From assembly GCF_013367775.1 (NCBI RefSeq), contig NZ_CP055157.1:3174001-3238000 (forward strand): a stretch of DNA of 64,000 nt, written 5' to 3'. Position 1 is the first letter of the stretch, and each line of letters starts with the position of its first letter. The notes below the pieces were generated by a model that worked only from the letters and a program-made list of their open reading frames with translations, was not told the origin of the DNA and did not search any database. Positions 34,340 to 43,963 of the stretch are shown here, one piece after another. This DNA is from Microbulbifer sp. YPW1. Lineage in GTDB: Bacteria; Pseudomonadota; Gammaproteobacteria; Pseudomonadales; Cellvibrionaceae. The translations under genes and the position numbers were made by a program.

Positions 34340-35872
34340 GTGAAAAAACTGTCGCACTTCGCTAGCGCTCTCTATCTATGCCTCGTTGCCGTCACTTCTT
34401 TTGCTGCAGAAAAGCCCAATATTCTTGTCATCTGGGGCGATGATGTCGGCATGTGGAATATCAGTGCTTACCACCGCGGAATGATGGGTGGTTCGACGCC
34501 CAACATCGACCGTATTGCCGACGAGGGCATGATCTTTATGGATCACTATGCCCAGGCATCCTGTACCGCTGGCCGTGCGGCCTTCATTACCGGGCAGTAC
34601 CCGATGCGTACCGGCTTGAGTACAGTGGGCCTGCCGGGTGCTAAACAGGGTTTGCAGAAAGACACGCCGACGCTGGCTGAAATGCTGAAGCCTCTGGGAT
34701 ATGCCACCGGCCAGTTCGGTAAAAACCACCTGGGAGACCGCGACGAACACTTGCCGACGGCCCATGGTTTCGATGAGTTCTACGGCATCGTTTACCACCT
34801 GAATGCGGGCGAATATGCGGAACAGTACGATTACCCCAAGGATGAAGCGGTGCAGGAAAGGCTCGGCCTGAAGCTGCGCGGTATTGTGCACTCCAAGGCG
34901 CTTCCCGGTGGCAAGCAGGATATTCAGGATCTGGGGCCATTTGGTACAGAGGTACAGCGGACCCTGGATGAAAAAGTCCTGCAGGAGTCCATGCGATTCA
35001 TCAGGGATGCGGTAAAAGCCGACAAGCCGTTTTTTGTCTGGCACAACACCACTCGCATGCACTACCGCACCAACCTGTCCAAGGAGTATCAGGGCAAAAG
35101 CGGCTATGGCATATATGCCGACGGCATGATGGAGCTGGATGACGATGTCGGCGAGCTACTTGATCTGATTGAAGAGCTCGGCGTGGCGGATAATACGCTG
35201 GTGATGTTCTCCACCGATAATGGTGCTGCGTCCAATTCCTGGCCGGATGGTGGCAATCAGCCTTTCCACGGTGAAAAAGGCGTAGGTGGTTGGGAAGGCG
35301 GCTTCCGGGTTCCGATGCTGGTCAAATGGAAGGGCCATATTCCCGCGGGTGTTTCAACCGGTGAATTTATGACAATGGAGGATTGGCTGCCGACCATTAT
35401 GTCCTTTGTCGGTCAGAAAGATTTGAAAGAGGATCTTTTGAGCGGCGCCAAGATAGGCGGAACCCGCTATAAGGTGCATCTGGATGGCTACGACCAGACC
35501 GACCTTTTACTGAACCAGGGTAAGACCAAGCGCAAAGAGTTTTACTACTTTACCGAGACGACCTTCCACGGCATGCGCTACGGTGACTGGAAGCTGCTAT
35601 TTATTGACCAGGAAGAGTGGTTCCGCGCGACTCAACTTCCCATGACATCCCCCTACATCATCAATCTGAAGCTGGACCCGTTTGAACGTTTTATTGACGC
35701 GCGCGGCTATGATGAATGGGCCGAGAACCGCAGCTGGATCCTGGGACCAGCGGGCAACCAGATCGCTGAATTTGTTAAATCTTTCGAAGAGTTCCCGCCG
35801 AACCAGGAAAGTATGTCATTGAGCGTCGAGCAGGTGAGTAAATTCATCAACTCCCAGGCAGTGAGCAGGTAG
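34340..35872 (+). CDS. Secreted sulfatase (CTAGR active site), copy 1
   Basis: Hydrolyses sulfate esters outside the cytoplasm. The 510 residues have a signal peptide (about 1-23, TSFAAEKP junction) and the S1 sulfatase core. Asp34-Asp35 (IWGDDVG) are metal ligands, and Cys75 in SCTAGRAAF is the residue converted to formylglycine. TGQFGKNHLGD, FSTDNGA and the Lys/His pair further on complete the active site. The usual CxPxR has Ala instead of Pro, a variant known from a Clostridium perfringens sulfatase. I start at GTG 34340 with AGAGG upstream. No sulfatase-maturing enzyme is in the window. Substrate unknown. Confidence 0.93.
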   Translation: MKKLSHFASALYLCLVAVTSFAAEKPNILVIWGDDVGMWNISAYHRGMMGGSTPNIDRIADEGMIFMDHYAQASCTAGRAAFITGQYPMRTGLSTVGLPGAKQGLQKDTPTLAEMLKPLGYATGQFGKNHLGDRDEHLPTAHGFDEFYGIVYHLNAGEYAEQYDYPKDEAVQERLGLKLRGIVHSKALPGGKQDIQDLGPFGTEVQRTLDEKVLQESMRFIRDAVKADKPFFVWHNTTRMHYRTNLSKEYQGKSGYGIYADGMMELDDDVGELLDLIEELGVADNTLVMFSTDNGAASNSWPDGGNQPFHGEKGVGGWEGGFRVPMLVKWKGHIPAGVSTGEFMTMEDWLPTIMSFVGQKDLKEDLLSGAKIGGTRYKVHLDGYDQTDLLLNQGKTKRKEFYYFTETTFHGMRYGDWKLLFIDQEEWFRATQLPMTSPYIINLKLDPFERFIDARGYDEWAENRSWILGPAGNQIAEFVKSFEEFPPNQESMSLSVEQVSKFINSQAVSR

Positions 35873-35931
35873 TCCAGTTTTAAGGGCACCTTTGGGATGT
35901 CGGCATCGCGTAAAATTTCAAGGAATGAATT

Positions 35932-37917
35932 ATGAATAATCATGGGTTGCTACTTTCTGTGCTCGCTGCGGCCATTGCTTTATCCGCCTGTAGTGGCGAA
36001 AAAGAAGCGCAGAATGATGCCGGAACGGTTGGTACGGCTAGTGAGCAGTCGACCACCTCGCAAGGCGGTGGAGAATCTGGATCGGAGGGAGAGGTCATTA
36101 TCGGTGAGGAGCTGGGGTCGGATACCTCTTCAGATATGACTTCTACGACCTCGAGTGGCGGAACCACCCAGGCGTACTTCGGCGACACCCATGTACATAC
36201 CGGCTGGTCGGCGGATGCGGGGATGGATGGCGCAATCCTCTCCCCGGAGGACGCCTACCGCTTTGCCACCGGCGAGCAAGTGAAGTCAAACACCGGGCTC
36301 AAGGCAAAGCTTTCACGGCCTTATGACTGGTTTATGATCACGGACCACTCCGATGGTATGGGGGTCATCAATGAGCTAGTTGCCGGCAATCCCGAAATGA
36401 TGGCGGACCCGACGCTGAAACGCTGGAATGAAGCACTCAATTCCGGTGACGAGAAAAAAGCCGCCGACGCCAAGAGCGAACTGATCGTTCTGCAATCGGA
36501 AGGGAAACTGCCGAAGGCTGTTATGGATCCCAAGTGGATGAAGTCTGCCTGGGAAAAAACCGTCGATGCGGCGGAAAAATTTTACAAGCCGGGCGAGTTC
36601 ACCACGTTTATTGCCTATGAGTGGACTGTCAACGCGGATGGTGGCGACAACCTGCACCGCAATGTGATTTTCCGCGACGACGCCAGTAAGACTCGCAGTT
36701 TATTACCGCTGACGACCTTTGAAACCCAGGACCCGGAAAAACTCTGGGCCTGGATGAAGGCCTATGAAGATAAAACTGGCGGCCGCGTATTGGCCATTCC
36801 CCACAACGGCAATATGTCCAACGGCCGCATGTTCGAGGAGAAGCGCTTTGATGGTTCGCCGATGACCAAAGAGTGGGCGGAAATGCGTGCCCGTTACGAA
36901 CCGCTTTATGAAGTCACGCAGATCAAAGGGCAGAGTGAATCCCATCCTAGCCTTTCGCCCGAGGACGAATTTGCCGATTGGGACCTGTGGGATCGCGGCA
37001 ACCTGATTCTCAAACCCAAGCCCCCGGGCTCGTTCAAATATGAATACTGGCGCCCGGCGCTCAAGGCAGGTATGCGTCTTGAAGATGAGCTTGGTACCAA
37101 CCCCTTCCAGTACGGAGCCAATGCCGGTACGGATACCCACACCGGGCTTTCCACCGCGGACGACGATAACTTCTTTGGCAAGTTCAAAACCCTCGAACCG
37201 AGTAACAAGACACGCTGGGATTTTCCGCTGCTGAGCGGCCCCACCGATACCTACATGGGCTGGGAAATGGCCGCTTCGGGTATTACCGGTGTCTGGGCAA
37301 CGGAAAATACCCGCGAGGCCATCTGGGATGCCATGATGCGCAAGGAAACGTTTGCCACCACCGGGCCCCGTATGACAGTGCGTTTTTTTGGCGGGTTTGA
37401 TTTTTCCAAGGGTGACGCGGAAGGTGATATCGCCGCAGCGGGCTATGAAAAAGGCGTTCCCATGGGCGGAAAGCTCAAGGGTGACAAGGGCGGCAAGCGG
37501 ATCAAATTCCTGGTTGCGGCAATGAAAGACCCGGAGGGCGCCAATCTGGATCGTATCCAGATTGTTAAAGGCTGGGTCGATGGCAACGGCGATACCCACG
37601 AGAAGGTCTACAACGTCAAGTGGTCCGGTAATCGAAAAATGGATGGTCAGGGCCATATCCAACATGTGGGAAATACTGTTGACCTTGAAACCGCAGAGTA
37701 CACGAACGATATCGGTGACGCGCAACTGGTGGCCTATTTCGAGGACAAGGAATTCAATCCATCACACAAGGCAGTGTATTACGTACGGGTTCTGCAGATC
37801 CCCACACCGCGCTGGACCCTGTACGATAAAGTCAGAAACAAGATAGAAATGGATAAAAAGGTACCGACGGTACAGCAGGAGCGCGCTTTCTCCAGCCCGA
37901 TTTGGTATACGCCGTAA
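35932..37917 (+). CDS. DUF3604 lipoprotein
   Basis: The 661 residues begin with a lipoprotein signal, lipobox LSAC (Cys20), and an acidic Ser/Thr/Gly-rich linker (about 21-80). The DUF3604 domain has PHP-like metal motifs, GDTHVHTGWSADA, ITDHSDGMG and AGTDTHTGL, predicting a metal-dependent hydrolase fold. It ends VYYVRVLQIPTPRWTLYD..., the family C-terminus. DUF3604 genes often accompany sulfatases, and here it follows sulfatase 1 by 59 bp on the same strand. Its substrate is unknown; phosphoester or similar cleavage is an inference from the PHP resemblance. Confidence 0.9.
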   Translation: MNNHGLLLSVLAAAIALSACSGEKEAQNDAGTVGTASEQSTTSQGGGESGSEGEVIIGEELGSDTSSDMTSTTSSGGTTQAYFGDTHVHTGWSADAGMDGAILSPEDAYRFATGEQVKSNTGLKAKLSRPYDWFMITDHSDGMGVINELVAGNPEMMADPTLKRWNEALNSGDEKKAADAKSELIVLQSEGKLPKAVMDPKWMKSAWEKTVDAAEKFYKPGEFTTFIAYEWTVNADGGDNLHRNVIFRDDASKTRSLLPLTTFETQDPEKLWAWMKAYEDKTGGRVLAIPHNGNMSNGRMFEEKRFDGSPMTKEWAEMRARYEPLYEVTQIKGQSESHPSLSPEDEFADWDLWDRGNLILKPKPPGSFKYEYWRPALKAGMRLEDELGTNPFQYGANAGTDTHTGLSTADDDNFFGKFKTLEPSNKTRWDFPLLSGPTDTYMGWEMAASGITGVWATENTREAIWDAMMRKETFATTGPRMTVRFFGGFDFSKGDAEGDIAAAGYEKGVPMGGKLKGDKGGKRIKFLVAAMKDPEGANLDRIQIVKGWVDGNGDTHEKVYNVKWSGNRKMDGQGHIQHVGNTVDLETAEYTNDIGDAQLVAYFEDKEFNPSHKAVYYVRVLQIPTPRWTLYDKVRNKIEMDKKVPTVQQERAFSSPIWYTP

Positions 37918-37962
37918 ATACTCGATCAGCGGTCGAGCTGTCAGTGAAAGCGAAGATTTTTG

Positions 37963-38308
37963 ATGAAATTTCTAGCCCTGATAGGTTCTGTAGCAGTACT
38001 GATAGCTTGTTCGGAGAATCGGGTTCAGAGCAACTGACAGCGACCTGAACTGATCCGGATTTCGACCCGGCCGAACACGCATTTTACTATGCACGCTTAC
38101 TGGAGAATCCAGTGTGCCGCTGGAGTTTGTATGACGCGAAGAAAGCAGGCGTGGAACATTCCAAAGACGTGCCGAAAGCAATGCCGGCCGCTTCGGCATT
38201 GATACCTTTGGTATTGGCGAAGACACCGGACAGCCTGTTACTCATGAATACAAACCGCCGAACAAGTTTACCGGCGGGATTCAAAAGGTCGTGGTTGAGA
38301 TGAAGTAG
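37963..38308 (+). pseudogene. Decayed DUF3604 and arylsulfatase gene fragments
   Basis: Three rightward fragments. First, 37963-38037 encodes a lipoprotein signal (MKFLALIGSVAVLIACSENR) that stops after 24 residues. Second, from about 38052, the frame reads [20 protein letters not shown] and then RWSLYDA, the C-terminal signature of DUF3604 proteins (compare VYYVRVLQIPTPRWTLYD in the intact gene). Third, after a frame change near 38190, it reads [33 protein letters not shown] and stops at 38306-38308, the typical C-terminus of arylsulfatases. The intervening bodies are missing, so this is a scar of deletion between two ancestral genes. It converges with the acyl-CoA carboxylase gene. Confidence 0.75.
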
Positions 38309-38436
38309 CAAAAGGGTTTCGGCGCTAAACCCGCTGGGATTCGCCGCCAGTGATGCCATCCGTGGCATCGGAGATTGCAACTTCCGCCGCCGCTCGGGCA
38401 GCAGAAGTCGCGCCTGGATCCCGGTAAGGTTCCGGC

Positions 38437-41400
38437 TTACCAGGTATCGATACAGGGGCGCTTCTTGCCGTCCCGGCGGTTCGGCGTGGGCGTGCAGGCG
38501 CGGCCGCGCGCGATCCAGTCGCGGGTCTCCAGCGGATCGATCACGGCGTCGATCTCCAGGTAGCTGGCTGCGTTCATCGCGTTGCCGTCCTGGTACATCT
38601 TGTCCACCATCGTGCGGAAGGTGGCTTCGCGCTCTTCCGGATCCTCGATAGCATCCAGCATCTTCCTGGCGCTGATGCGCACCGCACCCTCGATACCCAT
38701 GGCACCGTACTCGCCGTTTGGCCAGGAGGCGGAGAATACTGGTGCGGAATAACCGCCACCGGCCATTGCCTGGGCACCGAGGCCGTAACACTTGCGCAGT
38801 ACCACGGTAAACAGCGGCACGGTCATGTTGGCTGCGTTGACGAAGATCCGCGAAATATGGCGCACGGTGGCGTTTTTCTCCGACTCCGGCCCGACCATGA
38901 ATCCGGGCGTGTCCACCAGGGAAATCATCGGGATATCGTGGGCGTCGCACAGCTGAATAAAGCGCGCCAGCTTGTCGCCGGCCGGCGCATCGATGGCGCC
39001 GCCGATAATACGCGAGTCGTTGCAGAACAGACCGTAGGGCTTGCCTTCGATGCGCACCAGGGCGGTGATCATGTTCCTGGCGAAATCCTTGCGCAATTCC
39101 AGCACTGAGTCCATGTCACACAGGGTTTCGATTACCTCGCGGATGTCGTAGACCGCCATGCGGTTTTCCGGGACCAGGTGACGCAGCTTGCGCTGGTCGT
39201 GGCTTTCCCACCTGTCCAGATCCCCCTGGAAGTAGGACAGGTACTGCTTGGCCACCGCCACGGCTTCGGCTTCGTCTTCCACCAGCACGTCGATCACGCC
39301 GTTGGGGCTCTGCACAGATACCGGGCCTACTTCTTCCGGGGTGCATTTGCCCAGGCCACCGCCTTCGATCATGGCCGGGCCGGCCATTCCGATGCTGGCT
39401 TGTTTGGTGGCGATGGTCAGGTCGCAGACACCGAACAGCGCGGCATTTCCGGCGAAGCAGTTGCCGGCCACGATGCTGATCGTCGGCACCAGGCCGCTGA
39501 GTTCCCCCAGGGCGGTAAATGTGTGGATGTTCAGGTAGCCAACACCGGGGTAGTCGGTATCGGACGGACGGCCACCGGCACCTTCGGCGAACAATACCAG
39601 CGGCAAACGCCACTTCTTTGCTACTTCCAGCAGGCGGTCGGTTTTCTTGTGGTTGACGAAGCCCTGCGAGCCGGCCATCACGGAGTAGTCGTAGGCCATC
39701 ACCGCACAGCGGGCGGCCTCGCTGCCGAACTGTTCGGCATTGACGGTGCCGATGCCGGTGATCTTGCCATCGGCGGGACTGAGTTCGGTCAACTTGTCGA
39801 GGTCGTCGCCGTGCTTTTTCCGCTGCGCCGCCACGGCCAGTTGGCCGTATTCATTGAAGCTGCCCTCATCGATCAGATCGTTGACGTTCTCGCGCGCGGT
39901 GCGCTTGCCGACGTCGTGGCGCTTGGCCACCGCATCCGGGCGGCTGGCATCGAGGGTCTTGTCGCGGCGTTTGAAGAACGCGGCCAGATCGTCGCGGATA
40001 TGATCAAGGTCGATCTCCATCTCGGACTGGACGCGCTCGAGGGACACATCGCCCGGCTGGATGATCGCCAGCAGCTGGTGTTCGTCAATGATATCGCCGG
40101 CTTCGTGCACCAGCACTTCGGTGATGACACCGTCGTGCCCGGACTTGACCGGAATCTCCATTTTCATCGCCTCGATGACGGCGATTTCCTGGCCCGCCAG
40201 CACCTCGTCGCCGGCACTGACGTTGACGCACACCAGGGTACCGGCCATCGGCGACTTGAGCGCCTCACAGCCGGCAGGAATCGATACGGTCTGTACTTCT
40301 TCGTCGGCGCCGCCGGCGGCTTCGAAGAAATGCTCGTCGTGGGCACCCTCGTTCAGCAGCTCGGCGATATGCCCCTCGACGAATTTGGTGTTGACCCGGT
40401 TGCCCTGCACTTCGTCGCGCAGCAGCAGGTTCATCAGCAGCGTCTTGTTGCTGCTGACACCGTCAATATTGAGCGCCTGCAGGCTGCGATAGACCTTGTT
40501 CAGCGCCGCGCCGTAATCCTCGCCCTTGGCAATTATCTTGGCGCCGAGCGAGTCGTAGCTTGGGCTGACCTTGTAGCCGGCGTAGAGGTAGTCGTCGACG
40601 CGGATATTGTGGCCGTTGGGTACCTGATAGGACCGGATCACGCCGGAAGCGGGCTTGGCGCTGCCGTCGGGCAGCATCTGTTCCAGGTTGATACGCGCCT
40701 GGATGGCACAGCCGAGCTTCGGCGGCGCCTGGGTAAGTCCCAGTTCTGACAGGGTCCGGCCGGCGGCCAGCAGTATCTGGTACTTGACCAGGTTGAGCCC
40801 GGTGATCTCCTCGGTGATGGTGTGCTCCACCTGAATCCGCGGATTGACCTCCATGAAATAAAACTTGCTGTGGTCGCCGGCATCGAGCAGGAACTCGAAG
40901 GTTCCCAGCCCCTGGTACTTCACGTCGCTGGCCAGGCGCAGCGCCGCCTCGATGATCGGCATGCGTGTGTCGTCACCAAGGCTGGGACTGGGGGCGATTT
41001 CCAGCAGTTTCTGGTTGCGTCGCTGCAGGGTGCATTCGCGCTCCCAGGCGTGGATCACCTCGCCGGTGCCGTCGCCGAGAATCTGCACCTCGATATGGCG
41101 TGCGTGCTGCACCAGTTGTTCGACGTACAACTCGCCGCTGCCAAACGCGATGGTCGCTTCATCGCGGCACTGGTTGTAGGCGCTTTCCAGTTGCTGGTAG
41201 TCGGTGACCGGGCGCATGCCGCGACCGCCGCCACCGGCGAGCGCCTTGATCATTACCGCTGCGCCATCGCCGAGCGATTTAAAGAATGCCTGTACCTCTG
41301 CGAGGGTACAGCTCTTGTTGATGCCACTGGTCAGTGGGGTGTCGGAGCGAATCGCCATTTCGCGCGCAATTGCCTTGTTGCCGAGCTGGTCCAGCAACTC

Positions 41401-41727
41401 GGCGGAGGCGCCGATGAAGGTGATACCCTCATCGGCGCAGCGGCGCGAAAATGCGCTGTTTTCGGACAGGAACCCGTAACCGGGATGAACCGCATCACAG
41501 CCGTGCTGTTTGGCGACGGCAATCAGTTGCTCGATATCCAGATAGGCCTTGACGCCACGACCGCTCAGCTGCACCGCCTGATCGGTCTTCTTGGTGTGCA
41601 GCGACTGACTGTCGTCTTCGGCGAAGACCGCCAGGCTGGCGATCCCCATATCGGCACAGGTCTGAGCGATGCGGATCGCGATTTCGCCGCGATTGGCGAT
41701 CAGGATCCTTTCGAAAACTTTGCTCAT
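38437..41727 (-). CDS. Single-chain biotin-dependent acyl-CoA carboxylase
   Basis: Carboxylates an acyl-CoA using ATP, bicarbonate and biotin. All three activities are fused in 1096 residues: biotin carboxylase (about 1-450; ALAGGGGRGM ATP-grasp loop, MEVNPRIQVEH), the biotinyl domain (about 480-560; Lys522 in EAMKM) and the carboxyltransferase halves (about 600-1090; GGRPSDTD, GGGYSAP...). This arrangement resembles long single-chain acyl-CoA carboxylases rather than the usual two-subunit type. Substrate chain length cannot be read from sequence. Its ATG overlaps the acyl-CoA synthetase stop by ATGA, so the pair is coupled and the synthetase product is the likely substrate. Confidence 0.93.
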   Translation of the reverse strand: MSKVFERILIANRGEIAIRIAQTCADMGIASLAVFAEDDSQSLHTKKTDQAVQLSGRGVKAYLDIEQLIAVAKQHGCDAVHPGYGFLSENSAFSRRCADEGITFIGASAELLDQLGNKAIAREMAIRSDTPLTSGINKSCTLAEVQAFFKSLGDGAAVMIKALAGGGGRGMRPVTDYQQLESAYNQCRDEATIAFGSGELYVEQLVQHARHIEVQILGDGTGEVIHAWERECTLQRRNQKLLEIAPSPSLGDDTRMPIIEAALRLASDVKYQGLGTFEFLLDAGDHSKFYFMEVNPRIQVEHTITEEITGLNLVKYQILLAAGRTLSELGLTQAPPKLGCAIQARINLEQMLPDGSAKPASGVIRSYQVPNGHNIRVDDYLYAGYKVSPSYDSLGAKIIAKGEDYGAALNKVYRSLQALNIDGVSSNKTLLMNLLLRDEVQGNRVNTKFVEGHIAELLNEGAHDEHFFEAAGGADEEVQTVSIPAGCEALKSPMAGTLVCVNVSAGDEVLAGQEIAVIEAMKMEIPVKSGHDGVITEVLVHEAGDIIDEHQLLAIIQPGDVSLERVQSEMEIDLDHIRDDLAAFFKRRDKTLDASRPDAVAKRHDVGKRTARENVNDLIDEGSFNEYGQLAVAAQRKKHGDDLDKLTELSPADGKITGIGTVNAEQFGSEAARCAVMAYDYSVMAGSQGFVNHKKTDRLLEVAKKWRLPLVLFAEGAGGRPSDTDYPGVGYLNIHTFTALGELSGLVPTISIVAGNCFAGNAALFGVCDLTIATKQASIGMAGPAMIEGGGLGKCTPEEVGPVSVQSPNGVIDVLVEDEAEAVAVAKQYLSYFQGDLDRWESHDQRKLRHLVPENRMAVYDIREVIETLCDMDSVLELRKDFARNMITALVRIEGKPYGLFCNDSRIIGGAIDAPAGDKLARFIQLCDAHDIPMISLVDTPGFMVGPESEKNATVRHISRIFVNAANMTVPLFTVVLRKCYGLGAQAMAGGGYSAPVFSASWPNGEYGAMGIEGAVRISARKMLDAIEDPEEREATFRTMVDKMYQDGNAMNAASYLEIDAVIDPLETRDWIARGRACTPTPNRRDGKKRPCIDTW

Positions 41728-43436
41728 AGTTCTTGCTCTAACTCCACCTTGCGGATTTTGCCGGTCGGGGTCATCGGCAGTTGGTCCTTGATGCGGATTT
41801 CCGGCACCTTGAACACCGCCATGGCACCCTTGCACCAGTCGTACAGTGACTCTTCGGTTTCCTCGAAGCCGTGTTTGAGGGTGAGGAAGGCAACCGGCAC
41901 CTGGCCCTTTTTCTCGTCTGGGCGGCCGACGACGCCGCAGGCGCCCACCGCCGGGTGTTGCCCCAGCATAGCCTCGACCTCGGTTGGAAACACGCTCATA
42001 CCATTCACCTTGAGCATCTCCTTGCGGCGGCCCAGGTAGCGGAAATAGCCCTGCTCGGTGAGCATGCCGAGGTCGCCGGTGCGGTACCAGCCGCCGTCGA
42101 GGAACAGGGTTTCATTGACGTCGGGCTTGTTCCAGTAACCCTTCATCATCGTCGGCGTGCGCACCAGAACCTCACCCTCGCTACCCAGCGGCAGTAGCTC
42201 GCCGGTGTCGAAATCGCAGATCTTGATTTCGTTGCCCGGGACCGGCAGGCCGAGGAACGCGGGCTCGATCGACAGATCGAAGTCGTCGTCCTGGAAGCCG
42301 GCGGTGAATGTGTCGCAGGTATGAGTTTCGGTCATGCCATACGCGACCTCGAACAGGGTGGTACCGGTCACTGCGCGCCAGCGCTGCCGATAGTTGTGAT
42401 TCAGCTTTTTGATGAACGAGATACAAGGTGTGGTGTTCAGTGAGCTGAGGTCGTACTTGCCGTGATCCGGGTGGTTCAGGATCTCGTCGACACTGTCGAC
42501 CAGCACGATGGAGAGGTTGACCTTGTAGTGCTGTACCAGCTCCATAAATGCCACTGCATCCCAGCGGGCCATCAGTACCAGAGTGGCGCCACTGTAGATT
42601 GGCATCAGCAGCCCGGTATTCTCGCCGGCAATCCAGAACTCCGGCAGGAAATTGAGCATTACCTGATCGGTACCCTCGGGGCCGACCTCGCCGAATACTA
42701 CCGGGTAGTAGGCGGCCATGGAGCCAAGCATGTTGCGCTGGGTGTGCATGACGCCTTTCGGCAGGCCGGTGGTGCCGCTGGTGTAGTTCAGCGCGGCCAG
42801 GTCATCCAGATCCGGGGTGTAATCGAGCGGTTCGGCCGGAGCGGCGTTTACGGCCGGCAGGAAATCCACGATCGGGCTCTCGAGCTGCACTTTCGGGGCC
42901 AGGAACAGGTCGGGCAGGGTGGCGGTCGGGTTTTCCGGGGTCAACTCGGCGTAACTGGTGGCGAGCAGATGTTCGATACTCAGCTTTTCGCACACTGGTT
43001 GCATGATCGGCAGCAGCGCATCGAGACACAGCGCGACTTTTGGCTGGCTGTCGCCCAGTTGGTGCAGCAGCTCCATTTCCTTCGACAGCGGGCTGACCGG
43101 GATATGCACGGCGCCGCATTTGAGGATGCCAAAGAAGGCGATATGGTATTGCGGGCAATTGGGCATGAATACGGTCACGCCGTCGCCGGGCTGAATGCCG
43201 TAGCTGCGCAGCAGGTTGGCGAAGCGGGTGCTGAGCTCATCCAGTTCGGCGTAGCTGAGATCGTAGCCGTAGAAATGGATGGCGGGCTTGTTCGGGTTGA
43301 TTCTCGCCCATTGTGCCAGGTATTCGGTAACCGGCTTTTCGCCGTGCGGATACAGCGGAGTCTGGGGGGCGCCCTGCGGCCAGTTGGCCTGGTGCAGTTC
43401 GCGGACCTGTTTCAGGTAGGCTTGTTCACTCATCAT
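41724..43436 (-). CDS. AMP-forming acyl-CoA synthetase
   Basis: Activates a carboxylic acid to its CoA thioester through an acyl-adenylate. The 570 residues carry the ANL-superfamily motifs: LNYTSGTTGLPKG (P-loop, about 230), EVAYGMTETHT (A5), GGWYRTGDLG (A7) and KVNGMSVFPTEVE, with a C-terminal TPTGKIRK catalytic lysine. The domain order is N-large and C-small, as usual. Substrate specificity is undetermined. I start at ATG 43436, with AAGAGG upstream; a second ATG follows immediately. First gene of the operon with the carboxylase, divergent from a TetR regulator. Confidence 0.93.
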   Translation of the reverse strand: MMSEQAYLKQVRELHQANWPQGAPQTPLYPHGEKPVTEYLAQWARINPNKPAIHFYGYDLSYAELDELSTRFANLLRSYGIQPGDGVTVFMPNCPQYHIAFFGILKCGAVHIPVSPLSKEMELLHQLGDSQPKVALCLDALLPIMQPVCEKLSIEHLLATSYAELTPENPTATLPDLFLAPKVQLESPIVDFLPAVNAAPAEPLDYTPDLDDLAALNYTSGTTGLPKGVMHTQRNMLGSMAAYYPVVFGEVGPEGTDQVMLNFLPEFWIAGENTGLLMPIYSGATLVLMARWDAVAFMELVQHYKVNLSIVLVDSVDEILNHPDHGKYDLSSLNTTPCISFIKKLNHNYRQRWRAVTGTTLFEVAYGMTETHTCDTFTAGFQDDDFDLSIEPAFLGLPVPGNEIKICDFDTGELLPLGSEGEVLVRTPTMMKGYWNKPDVNETLFLDGGWYRTGDLGMLTEQGYFRYLGRRKEMLKVNGMSVFPTEVEAMLGQHPAVGACGVVGRPDEKKGQVPVAFLTLKHGFEETEESLYDWCKGAMAVFKVPEIRIKDQLPMTPTGKIRKVELEQEL

Positions 43437-43963
43437 CGGCCTCTTCTTATCGTATTTATACACGCTGAAGTTGAATCTTCATTGCGGTTAACCTCACTTC
43501 ACAGACTGTCAGCCCTCCATTGCTATCTAGCCATCTCGCAGCACTGCCCAGGCAATGGGTTAAGTGCATGGTTTCGGACGGACGTTATCGGTCCGTCATT
43601 TCGTCGTTAAAAAGCGTTGCGTCCCAGGGGGCGATACTCCGCCCGAAGGGGAAGCCAGAGGCAAAATCCCGCACTGGCTCAGTTGCGCATGGCTATTTCA
43701 CAACCAAAAATTACAGCTACTGTAAAAATGTGTCAACAAGAATTCTGCTTTTGGTGTGTGTGGCGCGTGACTGGTTTAAGCTAAAAATTGCTGACACGTC
43801 TTTTAACCCTTGTACGCGGCGCCTTATTATTGATTCTTGGCTAAGGCGCTCGCGCATTGTGCTCGGTTCCACCAATAATGGTGACTGTGGGCGCAATCGC
43901 GGTCATAAATGTAATAAGAGTGAATCCGCTCAGGCTTCAGGTCATTTATTTTTTAGTGGGACA
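43437..43963. promoter_or_regulatory. Divergent regulatory region of the tetR and acyl-CoA operons
   Basis: A 527-bp stretch without a gene (the rightward frame upstream of 43964 is not protein-like). It contains two candidate operators: TTACAG-CTA-CTGTAA at 43711-43725, a perfect 6-3-6 palindrome of TetR-site type, and GACGGAC-N7-GTCCGTC at 43577-43597. Autoregulation and control of the synthetase-carboxylase operon by the adjacent TetR protein are inferred from position. Confidence 0.45.

Noticed and set aside
39178..40749. 523-codon plus-strand ORF opposite the acyl-CoA carboxylase
   Set aside because: Antisense to the biotin/carboxyltransferase region, no recognisable domain.
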